DNA of 64,000 bases, taken from NCBI RefSeq assembly GCF_900215215.1, contig NZ_OBDR01000003.1, forward strand, positions 1 through 64,000, in the 5' to 3' direction. Source of the stretch: Methanohalophilus euhalobius (GTDB taxonomy: Archaea; Halobacteriota; Methanosarcinia; Methanosarcinales; Methanosarcinaceae). Position numbers and translations under genes: made by a program. Of this stretch, positions 52,905 through 63,382 are shown piece after piece (the stretch's first letter is position 1; each line of letters opens with the position of its first letter). Below the pieces are notes generated by a model, which searched no databases, was not told the origin of the DNA, and was given only the letters and a program-made list of their open reading frames with translations.

Positions 52905-54026
52905 TCATTGTGCTGTATCCTGTACAGTACTCATCCCTACATTCGGCTGGTTGACAGACAGCCTACTCAGGCAAGTTATACCTGCATGAGCAATGTTTCG
53001 TGCAGCGTTGAGGTCAGCATGTATTTGAAATCCACAATTGCGACAACGGTAAGAACTACCATCCCTGTTTCCCCTATAAGTATGTCCACATTTGGAACAC
53101 TTCTGACTGGAATACCGGGGGTCAACAGAAATAACCCGTTTTCCAAGGGCTTCTGCCTTATAGCGAATAAACTGTTCCAGTTGATAAAAACTCCAATTGC
53201 TGAGTTTCCTGTTAAAATTCTTACCCTTTCGATTCTGGACACGAATACTTGTCAAATCTTCAAGAGCAATCACATCATAAGGCATATTGACAATTTCTTT
53301 GGCAATACAATGATTAACATCAGTCACAAACCGTCTTTCCTTTCTGCGAATCTTCTTCAAGAGACGTTTAGCAGATTTGGTGCCTTTGGACTGAAGTTCC
53401 TGCCTGAGATGTGCATATTTGGCCCTTGTGTTTTTGACCTCTTTACTGTTAAAAAAGACATTATTAGAACATACAGCAACATTAACAATCCCTCTGTCTA
53501 CACCCATAACAGTATTACCAGTTGGTTCAGGAGATTCTTTTCGAAGAGTTACATGCAGATAGAACACATCGTTTGCTGTGTCATACCTAAGTGTAGAACT
53601 CCTGATTTCCCAATTGATATATTGTTTGTAGTATTCAGGGAGTGTAAAGTGGACCTTCACTCTGCCATCAGCAGATGCAATAGAAGCAAATCCATGTTCA
53701 AAAATAATACGGATAACACGTTTATTGTATCTGATTGCAGAGAAAGGTTTACTCACAGGAAGGCGCATTTTCTTAACAGCCTTGAGTGCTTCACAGGCAA
53801 CATCCCTTGCACCCTGAACAAGTGCAGAAGGAAGTTGTGGATACTGTTCTCTAATGTCTTTGTAAGTAGCGTGATGGATAGAGACTTTGGAATGAGTATG
53901 ATTGGCAAACCCATACTCAGCAACTATGTTGAACACATTGTTAAAACAAACAACAGTGTTTTTGAGACTTGTTTTGTCTTCCTCAGACATATCAAGTTTC
54001 AATTTAATAGTCCTATCCATACTCAT
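52905..54026 (-). CDS. tnpB: Solo TnpB, IS200/IS605-family RNA-guided nuclease
   Basis: 373 aa, apparently intact. RuvC residues: Asp in GVDRGIVNVAV, Glu in IALEDLTSI and Asp in HADLNAARNIA. The zinc finger is CSKCGHTYRG..CRNCG. The N-terminal region and the linker KSAKRLLKKIRRKERRF are typical. No tnpA lies with it, so it is a non-autonomous IS1341-type unit that may be moved by a TnpA such as the one at 302-705 if that were functional. It lies on the minus strand inside a plus-strand operon, between dph2 and the methyltransferase gene. Confidence 0.93.
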   Translation of the reverse strand: MSMDRTIKLKLDMSEEDKTSLKNTVVCFNNVFNIVAEYGFANHTHSKVSIHHATYKDIREQYPQLPSALVQGARDVACEALKAVKKMRLPVSKPFSAIRYNKRVIRIIFEHGFASIASADGRVKVHFTLPEYYKQYINWEIRSSTLRYDTANDVFYLHVTLRKESPEPTGNTVMGVDRGIVNVAVCSNNVFFNSKEVKNTRAKYAHLRQELQSKGTKSAKRLLKKIRRKERRFVTDVNHCIAKEIVNMPYDVIALEDLTSIRVQNRKGKNFNRKLSNWSFYQLEQFIRYKAEALGKRVISVDPRYSSQKCSKCGHTYRGNRDGSSYRCRNCGFQIHADLNAARNIAHAGITCLSRLSVNQPNVGMSTVQDTAQ

Positions 54027-54093
54027 ATATTAACCACAATAACATAAATAGTTCACGTGATAAGTATGCAAAACAAAAGTAAGAAACATTCCT

Positions 54094-54113
54094 CTCCTAC
54101 CTTACGGAAGGAG
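54094..54113. repeat. Left-end hairpin of the solo tnpB element
   Basis: CTCCT..AGGAG around ACCTTACGG, 70 bp upstream of the tnpB start. It is nearly the same as 773-793 upstream of tnpA, so both elements share end recognition. The stem lies inside an open extension of the next plus-strand gene, which shows that this extension is element sequence. Confidence 0.65.
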
Positions 54114-54131
54114 TCTCCTGTTTCAAAAGAG

Positions 54132-54737
54132 ATGAAACAGCGAAAACTCGAGATGTTATTGCAAAAGGTCAGGGGGTTTGAGGATCCCGATCCTGCACTG
54201 GAACAATATGCCACACCCGCACCTCTTGCTGCTGAATTATTACATTTCGCATACATGAAGGGAGATATTGAAGGTACGGTTTTTGATATGGGATGTGGCA
54301 CCGGGATACTTGCAATCGGTGCCGCATTGCTGGGAGCCACAAAGGTTGTCGGATATGATAGTGACCCGGAAGCAATAAATGTTGCAAGAGAAAATGCCGT
54401 GTTGATGGATGTTGAAGTCGAATTTGTTAATTGCCCTATAGAAAAGGTAAATGGAAAAGCGAACACTGTTGTAATGAATCCCCCGTTTGGCGCCCAATGT
54501 AAGGGAAATGACAGACCTTTCCTCTCAGCTGCCCTAAATGCAGGGAATACTATCTATTCGATTCATAACAGCGGAAGTTTTAACTTTATAAGACAATACA
54601 TAAAGCCATCAGTTGTTACCGAGTGGTATACTACATCTTTCCCGCTAAAAAGAACATTTAAATTCCATAAAAAAGATGTAGAACGAATTGAGGTAGAAAT
54701 ATACAGAATAAACTCCTTATCACATCATAATTATTGA
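54132..54737 (+). CDS. METTL5-like rRNA/tRNA adenine methyltransferase
   Basis: 201 aa from ATG 54132 ([19 protein letters not shown], as in archaeal relatives). SAM motif [20 protein letters not shown] and the catalytic NPPF in [10 protein letters not shown] mark a class I N6-adenine methyltransferase, similar to the METTL5/HemK-like archaeal family that modifies rRNA. The open frame extends upstream to 54057, but those 25 codons come from the tnpB element end (Ser/Lys-rich). With the element so close, the promoter and ribosome binding site may have changed. The stop overlaps the csl4 start. Confidence 0.87.
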   Translation: MKQRKLEMLLQKVRGFEDPDPALEQYATPAPLAAELLHFAYMKGDIEGTVFDMGCGTGILAIGAALLGATKVVGYDSDPEAINVARENAVLMDVEVEFVNCPIEKVNGKANTVVMNPPFGAQCKGNDRPFLSAALNAGNTIYSIHNSGSFNFIRQYIKPSVVTEWYTTSFPLKRTFKFHKKDVERIEVEIYRINSLSHHNY

Positions 54738-55510
54738 AACCAAGAGGGATTATTATTAGGATACGCAACAAGAAGAAGGCCACCAGAAGGAAAATTAAAA
54801 GTTCTTCAAAGAAGGACGAAAAAGAAGAAAATCAAAATCCCAAAAACAATGGCCAGCAAAAAGAAAAGAGAGAGGCCAAGGGGAAGAATCCTGAGAACCT
54901 GAAAAAGGAGAAAACTCAAAAGCACCTCAAAGAAGAAGCTGAAAAACACATTGAAGAGCAGTTTGTGCTGCCCGGTGATGTTGTTGGTACTAACGAAGAG
55001 TTTGAAGCCGGTGAAGGGACCTATACATTAAGAGGAAACATATATTCGACCAGAACAGGAAATGTTGAGGTTGACAGGAAAAAGCGTAGTGTTTCCGTGC
55101 GGGCTACATCCGAACTTCCACCTGTAATAAAGAAAGATGATATTGTAGTCGGCAATGTGGTGAATGTACGTGATTCTATGGCACTTGTACAGATAGCGGC
55201 CATAAAAGGTCATGGAGAAAGGGAAGTCAACAATCCGGGAATTGCCGCCATCCACATATCAAATATCAAGGAAGATTATGTCAAAAACATAGCCAATGAG
55301 CTTGCTCTCATGGATGTTGTTAAGGCAAAGGTGATTGATACTGATAGCATGCGCCTGAGTATTGCCGCCAGGGAACTGGGTGTTATGTCCGCAATTTGTG
55401 GCAGATGTGGTGAACCCCTGGCTATTGAAGAGGGGAAACTGAAATGTCCCGCCTGTGGCAAGACTGAAAAGCGGAAACTTTCAGCTGATTATGGAACAGG
55501 AATTATCTAA
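54734..55510 (+). CDS. csl4: Exosome subunit Csl4 with a long Lys-rich N-terminal extension
   Basis: 258 aa from a TTG start overlapping the previous stop. The core (from about residue 76, [17 protein letters not shown]) has the N-terminal domain, S1 domain ([27 protein letters not shown]) and C-terminal zinc ribbon CGRCG..CPACG. Residues 1-75 are almost all Lys, Glu, Asn and Gln ([22 protein letters not shown]), an extension not usual for Csl4 (about 180-190 aa). Csl4 caps the RNA-degrading exosome and helps bind substrate. The start is uncertain: a later in-frame start would remove the tail, but none with a good ribosome binding site is seen. Confidence 0.88.
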   Translation: MKPRGIIIRIRNKKKATRRKIKSSSKKDEKEENQNPKNNGQQKEKREAKGKNPENLKKEKTQKHLKEEAEKHIEEQFVLPGDVVGTNEEFEAGEGTYTLRGNIYSTRTGNVEVDRKKRSVSVRATSELPPVIKKDDIVVGNVVNVRDSMALVQIAAIKGHGEREVNNPGIAAIHISNIKEDYVKNIANELALMDVVKAKVIDTDSMRLSIAARELGVMSAICGRCGEPLAIEEGKLKCPACGKTEKRKLSADYGTGII

Positions 55511-55534
55511 CACAACAGGGACAGGAGATTTATC

Positions 55535-55810
55535 ATGGAACTGAAGATCATTGAGAAAAAGGATGATGAGATTAAAGTGGAAATAAAGGGAGAAAGCCAC
55601 ACCTTGCTGAACATGCTTAAGCATTTCCTGCTTGAAGATGAACATGTGGATATCGCAAGTTACGATATGCTTCACGTAAGTATCAGTGAACCTATCTTCT
55701 ATGTCAGGACTGATGGCAAAGACCCTGTGCAGGCAATCAGGGATGCAGCGGTGAAACTCACTGCAGAATGCGATGAGTTCAGTGGTGTTTTCGAAAAAGC
55801 CCTTGCATAA
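55535..55810 (+). CDS. rpo11: RNA polymerase subunit Rpo11 (L)
   Basis: 91 aa. GESHTLLNMLKHFLLEDEHVDIASYDMLHV is the Rpb11/RpoL dimerisation fold that pairs with Rpo3. It lies 24 bp after csl4 and 23 bp before SepCysS. The short products and order csl4-rpo11 are common in euryarchaea. Confidence 0.95.
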   Translation: MELKIIEKKDDEIKVEIKGESHTLLNMLKHFLLEDEHVDIASYDMLHVSISEPIFYVRTDGKDPVQAIRDAAVKLTAECDEFSGVFEKALA

Positions 55811-55827
55811 TCTGGCAGGAGACCTGA

Positions 55828-56991
<1,164 letters not shown>

Positions 56992-57059
56992 GGGGCAGAG
57001 GGCAATGCCTTCTCCCACGAAACCTTTATTATCTACAGAATCCATTGAATCTTGATTGA

Positions 57060-57131
57060 GCGGCTGTGGTTTAGTGGCTATGACCTGAGCTTCCCAAGCT
57101 TAGAACCCGGGTTCGAATCCCGGCAGCCGCA
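57060..57131 (+). tRNA. tRNA-Gly(CCC)
   Basis: Acceptor GCGGCTG/CAGCCGC, anticodon arm TGAGC-TTCCCAA-GCTTA with anticodon CCC, T-arm CCGGGTTCGAATCCCGG, discriminator A. 72 nt, no intron and no encoded CCA. The 283 bp that follow to the next gene show no other feature. Confidence 0.95.
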
Positions 57132-57414
57132 TTTTATTTTAGGTGTTATAGGTAGGAGTGAAAAAATGAATCATAAAATGGTTGCATATAAATAATATAG
57201 TGCAGAAAATTATTTTGAAAAGTAATGTCATAGATAGATATGATAAATAAATTCCAAAAAACACAGGAATTAGGTTGAAAAAATTAAGTGAAAGTTGTTA
57301 TCTCATAATCTTGATAAGTATATTTCTATTTCAGTAATTATTCAAATGTGGTTTTCTACAGAGCCGGTTGCAGGATAATTTTTAAATAAATGCATGTGAA
57401 TTTCAAATGATAAT

Positions 57415-58401
57415 ATGGTACTCTGGCCGCTTAGGAAAATTAAGAAGTCCATCCTTGGATTAGTGAAGGGAAAAGAATACCGTGAACGGGAAGTCGCAGC
57501 TGTTTTTCTTGTAAGTGCCATAGCCCAGATTCTTATTCTCTATATGATAGACGGGAAAACCTTAAATGAGGCAATATACGGCACAGTTGCAACCCTGACG
57601 ACCGTGGGATTTGGAGATGTGGCTCCCTCTTCTTCTCTTGCAAGATATCTTTATATCCCTTTTATGGTTACCGGGGTCCTGATGCTACCTACAGCAGCTG
57701 TATTGGTTTATGACATACATCGAAAGAAGGTGAGAGGATTGAGCCGATCAAAACAACAAAATCATGTGGTTGTGCTTGGAGATTCCAACGAGATTATAAA
57801 ATCAATTGTAATGGAGATGGACAAGAAGTATGAAATCTGCCTTGTTTCAGAATTGTATGAAACAAATCCTTTCAAAGAAAGGGTTCACTTTGTAAAGGGA
57901 GATCCTCTGGAAAAAGAGGTGTTAAGGAAGTCGAATATCGAAACTGCCAGTCATGCTATTATTGCAACTGAAAATGACAGTACAACCATCCTCGCCACAG
58001 CAATGGTTAGGGAATTAAACCCTGATGCAAACATCATTGCAACTATCGTGTCTGAAGAAAAAGTGGAGACTATAAAAACTATAGGTGCAAATCATGTGAT
58101 CAATACCGATTCTGTAACCGGCCGGTTACTTGCATCAGGTGTCCATGAACCCAATGTCGTGGATCTGATATCAGATATAACCAGCTCCCTTGAAGGTCAC
58201 GATGTTATAGAAGTTAACTTCCCTGCAGAATTGCACGGAAAAACAATTGAGGATGCAGTAATGCACCTGAGAGTAAATAGAGGAATGACACTTCTTGCTT
58301 TGAACAGGAATGGGAAAAACATGGTTAACCCCCCGCTTGAAAACATCATTGAAAAAGGGGATAAAATGGTTGTTCTGGCCAATTCAGGTAAGACTAACTA
58401 A
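57415..58401 (+). CDS. Potassium channel with RCK (TrkA-N/TrkA-C) domains
   Basis: 328 aa. Two membrane helices around the pore, with the selectivity filter TLTTVGFGD, followed by RCK-N (VVVLGDSNEIIKSIV..., a Rossmann domain) and RCK-C (VIEVNFPAELHGKTIEDAVMHLRVN). This is an MthK-like ligand-gated channel; RCK-C domains can bind c-di-AMP in some proteins, and this genome makes that signal (dacZ at 9.6 kb), but binding is not shown. Monocistronic. Confidence 0.93.
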   Translation: MVLWPLRKIKKSILGLVKGKEYREREVAAVFLVSAIAQILILYMIDGKTLNEAIYGTVATLTTVGFGDVAPSSSLARYLYIPFMVTGVLMLPTAAVLVYDIHRKKVRGLSRSKQQNHVVVLGDSNEIIKSIVMEMDKKYEICLVSELYETNPFKERVHFVKGDPLEKEVLRKSNIETASHAIIATENDSTTILATAMVRELNPDANIIATIVSEEKVETIKTIGANHVINTDSVTGRLLASGVHEPNVVDLISDITSSLEGHDVIEVNFPAELHGKTIEDAVMHLRVNRGMTLLALNRNGKNMVNPPLENIIEKGDKMVVLANSGKTN

Positions 58402-58497
58402 GTCTTACCTGTCGGCTATTATGTAAATTGATATTTCGATTAATATTAAATTTCCATCAGCTTCAATATTATCTATTGGATTTAATATATACAATCA

Positions 58498-59142
58498 ATG
58501 TTTGGAGAAGAAAACTTGAATCATGATCTAAAGGGTGACCTGGAACGCAAAGCCATACATGTACTCTCAGGTCTTCTGTATATCCCACTTATATACATTT
58601 CAGGTGATTTTGCACTTGAAATTTTAATACTGCTTACATTGTTATATGTTTTTGCAATACTAGTAGTTTTAATTCTTCGCAAAATGCATTACCAACCCGT
58701 TTGTGAAATGACAGAACGTTGGAGTCGTCGACATGAGAATTACATTCCTTTAAAACCAACACTTTTATTGCACATTGGTATTAGCATATCGCTGTTACTT
58801 TTTCCAACCTCTATCCTCTATGCTTCAATCGCGATAACTGCCCTGGGAGATGGGATTGCAACGATTTCTGGAAAAATGATCGGTAAGAATAAACTGCCCT
58901 ATTCCAAAAGGAAATCATTTGAAGGAACAATTGTAGGAGCATTAGCTGCTTTTTCAGGAGCAGTATTTTTTGTTTCATCTCTGCAGGCACTTGTAGCAAG
59001 TACAGGAAGTATGCTGCTGGAAAGCATAATCGGGAGAGACATGAAGACTAATTCTTCTATGAGGCAAGTACTCAACCTTTTGAAAAATGACAATCTTATA
59101 CTACCTATCTTTTCAGGTTATTTGATGATGTTAGTAGGATGA
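58498..59142 (+). CDS. Dolichol/polyprenol kinase-like CTP-transferase family membrane protein
   Basis: 214 aa, six to seven membrane helices. DLERKAIHVLSGLLYIPL and ITALGDGIATISGKMIGKNKLPYSKRKSFEGTIVG are the hallmark motifs of the SEC59/DGK1/CTP-dependent kinase family. It could phosphorylate dolichol, a diacylglycerol-like or other polyprenol. It converges with the antiporter gene (3-bp gap). Confidence 0.83.
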   Translation: MFGEENLNHDLKGDLERKAIHVLSGLLYIPLIYISGDFALEILILLTLLYVFAILVVLILRKMHYQPVCEMTERWSRRHENYIPLKPTLLLHIGISISLLLFPTSILYASIAITALGDGIATISGKMIGKNKLPYSKRKSFEGTIVGALAAFSGAVFFVSSLQALVASTGSMLLESIIGRDMKTNSSMRQVLNLLKNDNLILPIFSGYLMMLVG

Positions 59143-59144
59143 AT

Positions 59145-60101
59145 TTAACCCCTTTGTATAATAAAAAGGACGTACCCTATATACATCGTCACAAAGATTA
59201 TTGCTTCCCATCTTTCTAAGCTGTGTTTTTTTCCTGTAAACATGAATAAAAAACACAAAAACGTTGCTATGGCCAGGATACTTAGATCTGTGTTGACACC
59301 TGTGGGCACCATCAAAGGAGAAATCGTTGAAGAAATTCCCATTACAAGGAAGATGTTGAAAATATTCGAACCTATTATATTTCCCATGGATATGTCCATT
59401 TCCTTTTTAATAGCAGCAGAAACCGAAGTTACCAATTCTGGTAATGACGTCCCTGCTGCTATTATTGTTGAAGATATAAGAAAATCACTAATCCCCATAT
59501 CTCTTGCAATAGAAACTGCACCATCCACAGTCATTCTTCCACCTATGATCAATGAAGTCAATCCACCTATAAGCATGAGTGAAATATTCATCCCCGAATA
59601 TTTTTCGACTTTGTTGGAAGGACTGACTTTATTGTTTTTTATGGATTCAAATATGTAATACACGAAAATTAAAAAGAAAAAAAGCAATATGAGTCCATCC
59701 ACTCTAGTAAGGACATTTATTGAATCATCAGCTAAAGCAATTTTGTTTGATAAGACCACCAAAACAAGGACAGCAAGCATTGAGAGAGGAATTTCTTTCC
59801 AAACAGTTGAACTTTGTACAGATAAAGGCGCTATTACCCCCGCAAGACCTAATATTAGAAGAGTATTGATAAGGTTACTCCCTATAATATTTCCAAATGC
59901 CATTCCGCTGTTTTCCTGAAAGGAAGCCATAATGTTTACAATAAGTTCTGGTGCAGATGTTCCGAATGCGACAACTGTAAGACCGATTACCAATGAAGAT
60001 ATACCAAGCCGTTTGGCAAGGGCAGACGCCCCTTCAACAAACCAGTTACCTCCCATATATAGAAAGACGATTCCAAGAATAATAAGCAGGTAACTTATCA
60101 T
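59145..60101 (-). CDS. Calcium/sodium antiporter (CaCA family)
   Basis: 318 aa, about ten helices in two inverted halves. Each half has the alpha-repeat: GTSAPELIVNIMASFQENSGMAFGNIIGSNLINTLL and GTSLPELVTSVSAAIKKEMDISMGNIIGSNIFNIFL. The Glu and Asn in these repeats bind Ca2+/Na+ in NCX_Mj. Single gene. Confidence 0.94.
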   Translation of the reverse strand: MISYLLIILGIVFLYMGGNWFVEGASALAKRLGISSLVIGLTVVAFGTSAPELIVNIMASFQENSGMAFGNIIGSNLINTLLILGLAGVIAPLSVQSSTVWKEIPLSMLAVLVLVVLSNKIALADDSINVLTRVDGLILLFFFLIFVYYIFESIKNNKVSPSNKVEKYSGMNISLMLIGGLTSLIIGGRMTVDGAVSIARDMGISDFLISSTIIAAGTSLPELVTSVSAAIKKEMDISMGNIIGSNIFNIFLVMGISSTISPLMVPTGVNTDLSILAIATFLCFLFMFTGKKHSLERWEAIIFVTMYIGYVLFIIQRG

Positions 60102-60424
60102 GGTTCTTCTCCAATGTCAGTTTATACAGCATCATTGAGTTACTATATGTATAACCCCATTTTGATGCCATTCATTCCATTTAAATATGATTAATACACA
60201 ACTGTTTTTATAGTAAAAAAGTTCCTTGATTTTGTTTGTACTGATCTTTTATCATTGTCATGGGTTTATATGTATATAAGAATCATGGATTATTTTCTAG
60301 AAATTAGTATAATGTTTCTATATGTTATATTTCAAAAAAGTTGTAATATTTTAGAAAAATTAACTGCTCTTTTAGATTATGGCAATTACCAAAAAAAATA
60401 TTAGTTTGGGATTCATTGGCGGCC
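60102..60424. other. Intergenic region, nothing but AT-rich promoter sequence
   Basis: 323 bp between two divergent genes (antiporter on the minus strand, FKBP on the plus). Very AT-rich, with TATATG-like stretches around 60260-60330. No gene, repeat or RNA seen. Confidence 0.5.
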
Positions 60425-61039
60425 ATGATGATACGAAAAAATCTGCTCATAACCTTGGCATTGCTTGGAAGTATTGTCCTTTTTAGCGGTTGTGCCGAAA
60501 TAAGCAATCTTTCGACAGAGAAATCTGTTGAAAAAGGCGATATTATTACAATGAATTATACTTTGATGGATGAAAATGGTAATATTATTGAAACATCCAT
60601 TGAAGAAATTGCTGTAAAAAATAATATAACTCCACCGGCATCTCCACTTGAATTTAAAGTTGGCTCAGAAAAAATGCTTTCTGGTATCAATGAGGGGGTT
60701 ATAGGTATGGTTGAAGGAGAGGAAAAGATCTTGAACCTTTCAGCAAAGGAAGCTTTTGGACCCTATAAGAATAATCTTGTACAGGCTGTCACGATTGACA
60801 AGTACCAAAATGTGACCGGTACAAATACAACCCCTTCAGAAGGTAAAAAACTGAAAACACAGATGGGTATCATTACAATAAAGGACGTAAATAGTACTCA
60901 TGTTGTATTGGATGCCAATTCTCCACTTGCAGGTGAAAATGTAGTTTTTGATATAACAGTGGAATCCATTGAAAAAGCGAATACTACCTCTACTAGCTTT
61001 GAGAATTCTACTGGAGATGGTAATGCTTCTAAGAATTAA
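60425..61039 (+). CDS. FKBP-type peptidyl-prolyl isomerase, lipoprotein
   Basis: 204 aa. Hydrophobic signal (residues 6-22) with lipobox-like LFSGCAE. The FKBP core is VEKGDIITMNYTLMDENGNIIETS, ..SPLEFKVGSEKMLSGINEGVIGM..EGEEKILNLSAKEAFG, with the large insert (SlyD-type) from PYKNNLVQ to the end. It acts outside the membrane, aiding folding of exported proteins. A TTG three codons earlier is an alternative start. Confidence 0.9.
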   Translation: MMIRKNLLITLALLGSIVLFSGCAEISNLSTEKSVEKGDIITMNYTLMDENGNIIETSIEEIAVKNNITPPASPLEFKVGSEKMLSGINEGVIGMVEGEEKILNLSAKEAFGPYKNNLVQAVTIDKYQNVTGTNTTPSEGKKLKTQMGIITIKDVNSTHVVLDANSPLAGENVVFDITVESIEKANTTSTSFENSTGDGNASKN

Positions 61040-61164
61040 AAACCTACGTTATTTTGAAGGAAATTATATCTGCTACAATCAAAGTTAACAATTTCCTCTC
61101 AATTATATTTTTTAAATAAAAATATAAAATAAAAAGTAAAAACATTCTGTTTTTAAAATATAAA

Positions 61165-62328
61165 TCAATTTGGTCTAGTTCCCAGTTTCACCTCCGTTGT
61201 CATCTTTTCTCCGTTTCTATAGTAATCAACCTCTATAGTCTCTGATGGCCTTTTTTTGTCGATATAGGTAATTATTTGATCACTTTCATACATCTTTTTA
61301 TCATCGATTGCAACTATGATGTCACCATTGACAAAAGCCATTTGATCATCGATTTCTATACTTTTAGCACCTTTCAACCCGGCATCATAGGCCGGTCCAT
61401 CCTCAATGACGGCAGCGATCATAACACCTCTTGCAGCTTCATCATTGAGATTCATAAAATCTGCCATTTTAGAACTTACAGGAAGCATCTGCACCCCCAG
61501 CCATGAATGTTCATATTCACCTTTTTCAATTATAGCATTCGCAACTCTTTGGACTTTATTGGAAGGGATAGCAAACCCAAGATTATCCCCGCTCTTTGCT
61601 CTATTTACACCAACTACCTGACCTGAAAGGTCAACTAAAGGGCCTCCAGAATTTCCTGGATTTAAAGGGGCATCTGTCTGTATCATGTTTGGGATTGAAA
61701 ATCCATTGGAAGTAGACATTGTTCTTCCTGTGGCACTAATTATACCATGAGTTACACTACCTTCAAGTCCATGTGGTGTGCCTATAGCCATAGCTATTTG
61801 TCCGGGCTTTATTTCGGATGAATTAGCCATTGGAAGTGGGTGAGCTGTGAAATTTTTATTAGAAGGATCTTCTTTTACCTTCAAAACTGCAATATCAGAA
61901 TATTTATCGGTCCCAATAATCTTGGCTTTTCTTACGATATCGTTGCTGAAATATACTTCTACTGAATCAGCATTATCCACAACATGCTGATTTGTAATTA
62001 TGTGTCCTTTTTCATCGTAAACAAATCCCGATCCTCCACTTTTAAATTGATTTCCGTTTATTTCTCCCTGTACTTTTACAGAAACCACAGAGTCAATAAT
62101 TTGTTGATATAATATTTTATATGTTTCACTTGAATTTTTATTGGAACTTGTTGCATATGTTACATTGTCTATACTATTTTCTCCGGCAAAATCAACAGTA
62201 CTGCCTCCCTGATAAAAAAATGTCATCAAACCTACTCCAAGCACAAATCCTATCAGGAGAAATAGTACTGCTGCTAGTGGCAGCATTTTTCCTGCTTTCC
62301 CTCTGAATAAAGATATTGGCTTTCTCAT
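61165..62328 (-). CDS. HtrA/DegP-type serine protease with PDZ domain
   Basis: 387 aa from ATG 62328. One membrane anchor (about residues 10-32). The catalytic triad is visible: His in IITNQHVVDNAD, Asp in KYSDIAVLKV and Ser in NPGNSGGPLVD. C-terminal PDZ domain (residues 280-385, LPVSSKMADFMNLNDEAARG...). A periplasmic-side quality-control protease, co-located with an FKBP chaperone gene that it faces. A GTG start four codons earlier is possible. Confidence 0.94.
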   Translation of the reverse strand: MRKPISLFRGKAGKMLPLAAVLFLLIGFVLGVGLMTFFYQGGSTVDFAGENSIDNVTYATSSNKNSSETYKILYQQIIDSVVSVKVQGEINGNQFKSGGSGFVYDEKGHIITNQHVVDNADSVEVYFSNDIVRKAKIIGTDKYSDIAVLKVKEDPSNKNFTAHPLPMANSSEIKPGQIAMAIGTPHGLEGSVTHGIISATGRTMSTSNGFSIPNMIQTDAPLNPGNSGGPLVDLSGQVVGVNRAKSGDNLGFAIPSNKVQRVANAIIEKGEYEHSWLGVQMLPVSSKMADFMNLNDEAARGVMIAAVIEDGPAYDAGLKGAKSIEIDDQMAFVNGDIIVAIDDKKMYESDQIITYIDKKRPSETIEVDYYRNGEKMTTEVKLGTRPN

Positions 62329-62404
62329 AATAGTCCCCACTGAAGGCGATATTAATATTTTTTACGGCCAATTGCAGAATCCTTGTTATAATCTTCTTTT
62401 TCAA

Positions 62405-62800
62405 TTACCAGACTTTCTTTTTGTTTTCCTGTAAATCTCTAATAAGCATATCAGTATTATGCTTGATGGTATCCATCAGTAATGTCAATACCTCATCGCC
62501 ACTATCTGTATGTTCACCATACTTTTGGCAGTTAATGTCATGCCGCATTTGCTGCAGAACCCAGCAGTTGGGCCGGTGGTGGTGTCACAGAGGGGTACAT
62601 TTTATAAGAATTAGTCTCTGTTTCTCATTCTCTTCATTCTCTTTCATCTCCCTTGCGATTCCAAATTCGGAGATTATGTTTAGTTTTTTGCTCACGTCCA
62701 CATTTTCTGTGTAAGTTCCAGGATAAACATTGGTCGTATTGCTATAATTTGCTGCGTTTATGGCATCATGTATCGTGATGTAAGTAGTTGATCCTTGAAC
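62405..62800 (-). pseudogene. Composite remnant: beta-helix surface protein and integrase-like tail
   Basis: Read leftward, the first part is HDAINAANYSNTTNVYPG then TYTENVDVSKKLNIISE, a NosD/S-layer beta-helix repeat. It continues into FGIAREMKENEEN and, after a frame change, CDTTTGPTAGFCSKCGMTLT, a zinc-ribbon tail like those on methanosarcinal tyrosine recombinases. A third frame ends VLTLLMDTIKHNTDMLIRD before TAA at 62405. At least two frameshifts, so this is gene debris, probably from two unrelated genes joined. Confidence 0.6.
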
Positions 62801-62869
62801 AGATCCAGTTGGCCATCAAGTAGGTCAAGACCATTGCAGTCAACATTGGAATATCAAAATCCCAGGGGA

Positions 62870-62968
62870 ATGACATACAACCAATTGTGTGATCTTAAGG
62901 CCATGGGATATATCGAAGAAAAAGATGAGTATTCGATAACAGAGGCAGGAAAGATTGCTGTAATCTGA
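62870..62968 (+). pseudogene. C-terminal fragment of a winged-helix regulator
   Basis: 32 codons, MTYNQLCDLKAMGYIEEKDE then YSITEAGKIAVI, the end of an ArsR/winged-helix transcription regulator (helix, wing turn, end helix). No N-terminal half is present upstream. It lies among other debris. Confidence 0.6.
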
Positions 62969-63382
62969 TTTTTTCAGCTATTAAATCGTGAATTTGTGTA
63001 AAGTCCATTTATAGCATAGGGGATGTTTAATTACCTAAAAATTAGAAAATAAAGTTATTTATATAATTTTAGCAAAAACTCAAATTTAATATCTTTATTT
63101 TCCAGTTTATCTTAAATAGATTTCAATTAATTTTAACCATGACACCTTTTCAATATGATAAGCTAGATGCATAATTAATATAACTGATTTTTTTAAACTG
63201 AATCATATAAAGTTTATTAATTTTTAGAAGTTGTGGTTTTCTAGCCTACCTATAATTCCGCATATTATTTTGTAATTGTTAGATCATAAAATACACCTAG
63301 ATGATACCAGAAAATCTTGTAAAAGACGATTTTTTCAAATTGAATCCCCATAATATATAAAGATTTAAACCAATTATACAGT
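62969..63382. other. AT-rich gap before the rhodanese gene
   Basis: 414 bp without a supported gene. A TATA-like AATATATAA at 63352-63361 lies about 22-31 bp before the rhodanese ATG, which would give an almost leaderless transcript. Confidence 0.45.

Noticed and set aside
52908-54047. Long plus-strand open frame (379 aa) opposite tnpB
   Set aside because: It is antisense to an intact TnpB with all catalytic and zinc motifs; the reverse reading has no recognisable family and Cys/Ser/Thr-rich composition typical of a shadow.
62421-62714. 97-codon plus-strand open frame after htrA
   Set aside because: The opposite strand carries integrase-tail and beta-helix remnants; the plus reading is Ser/Phe-rich with no family features.
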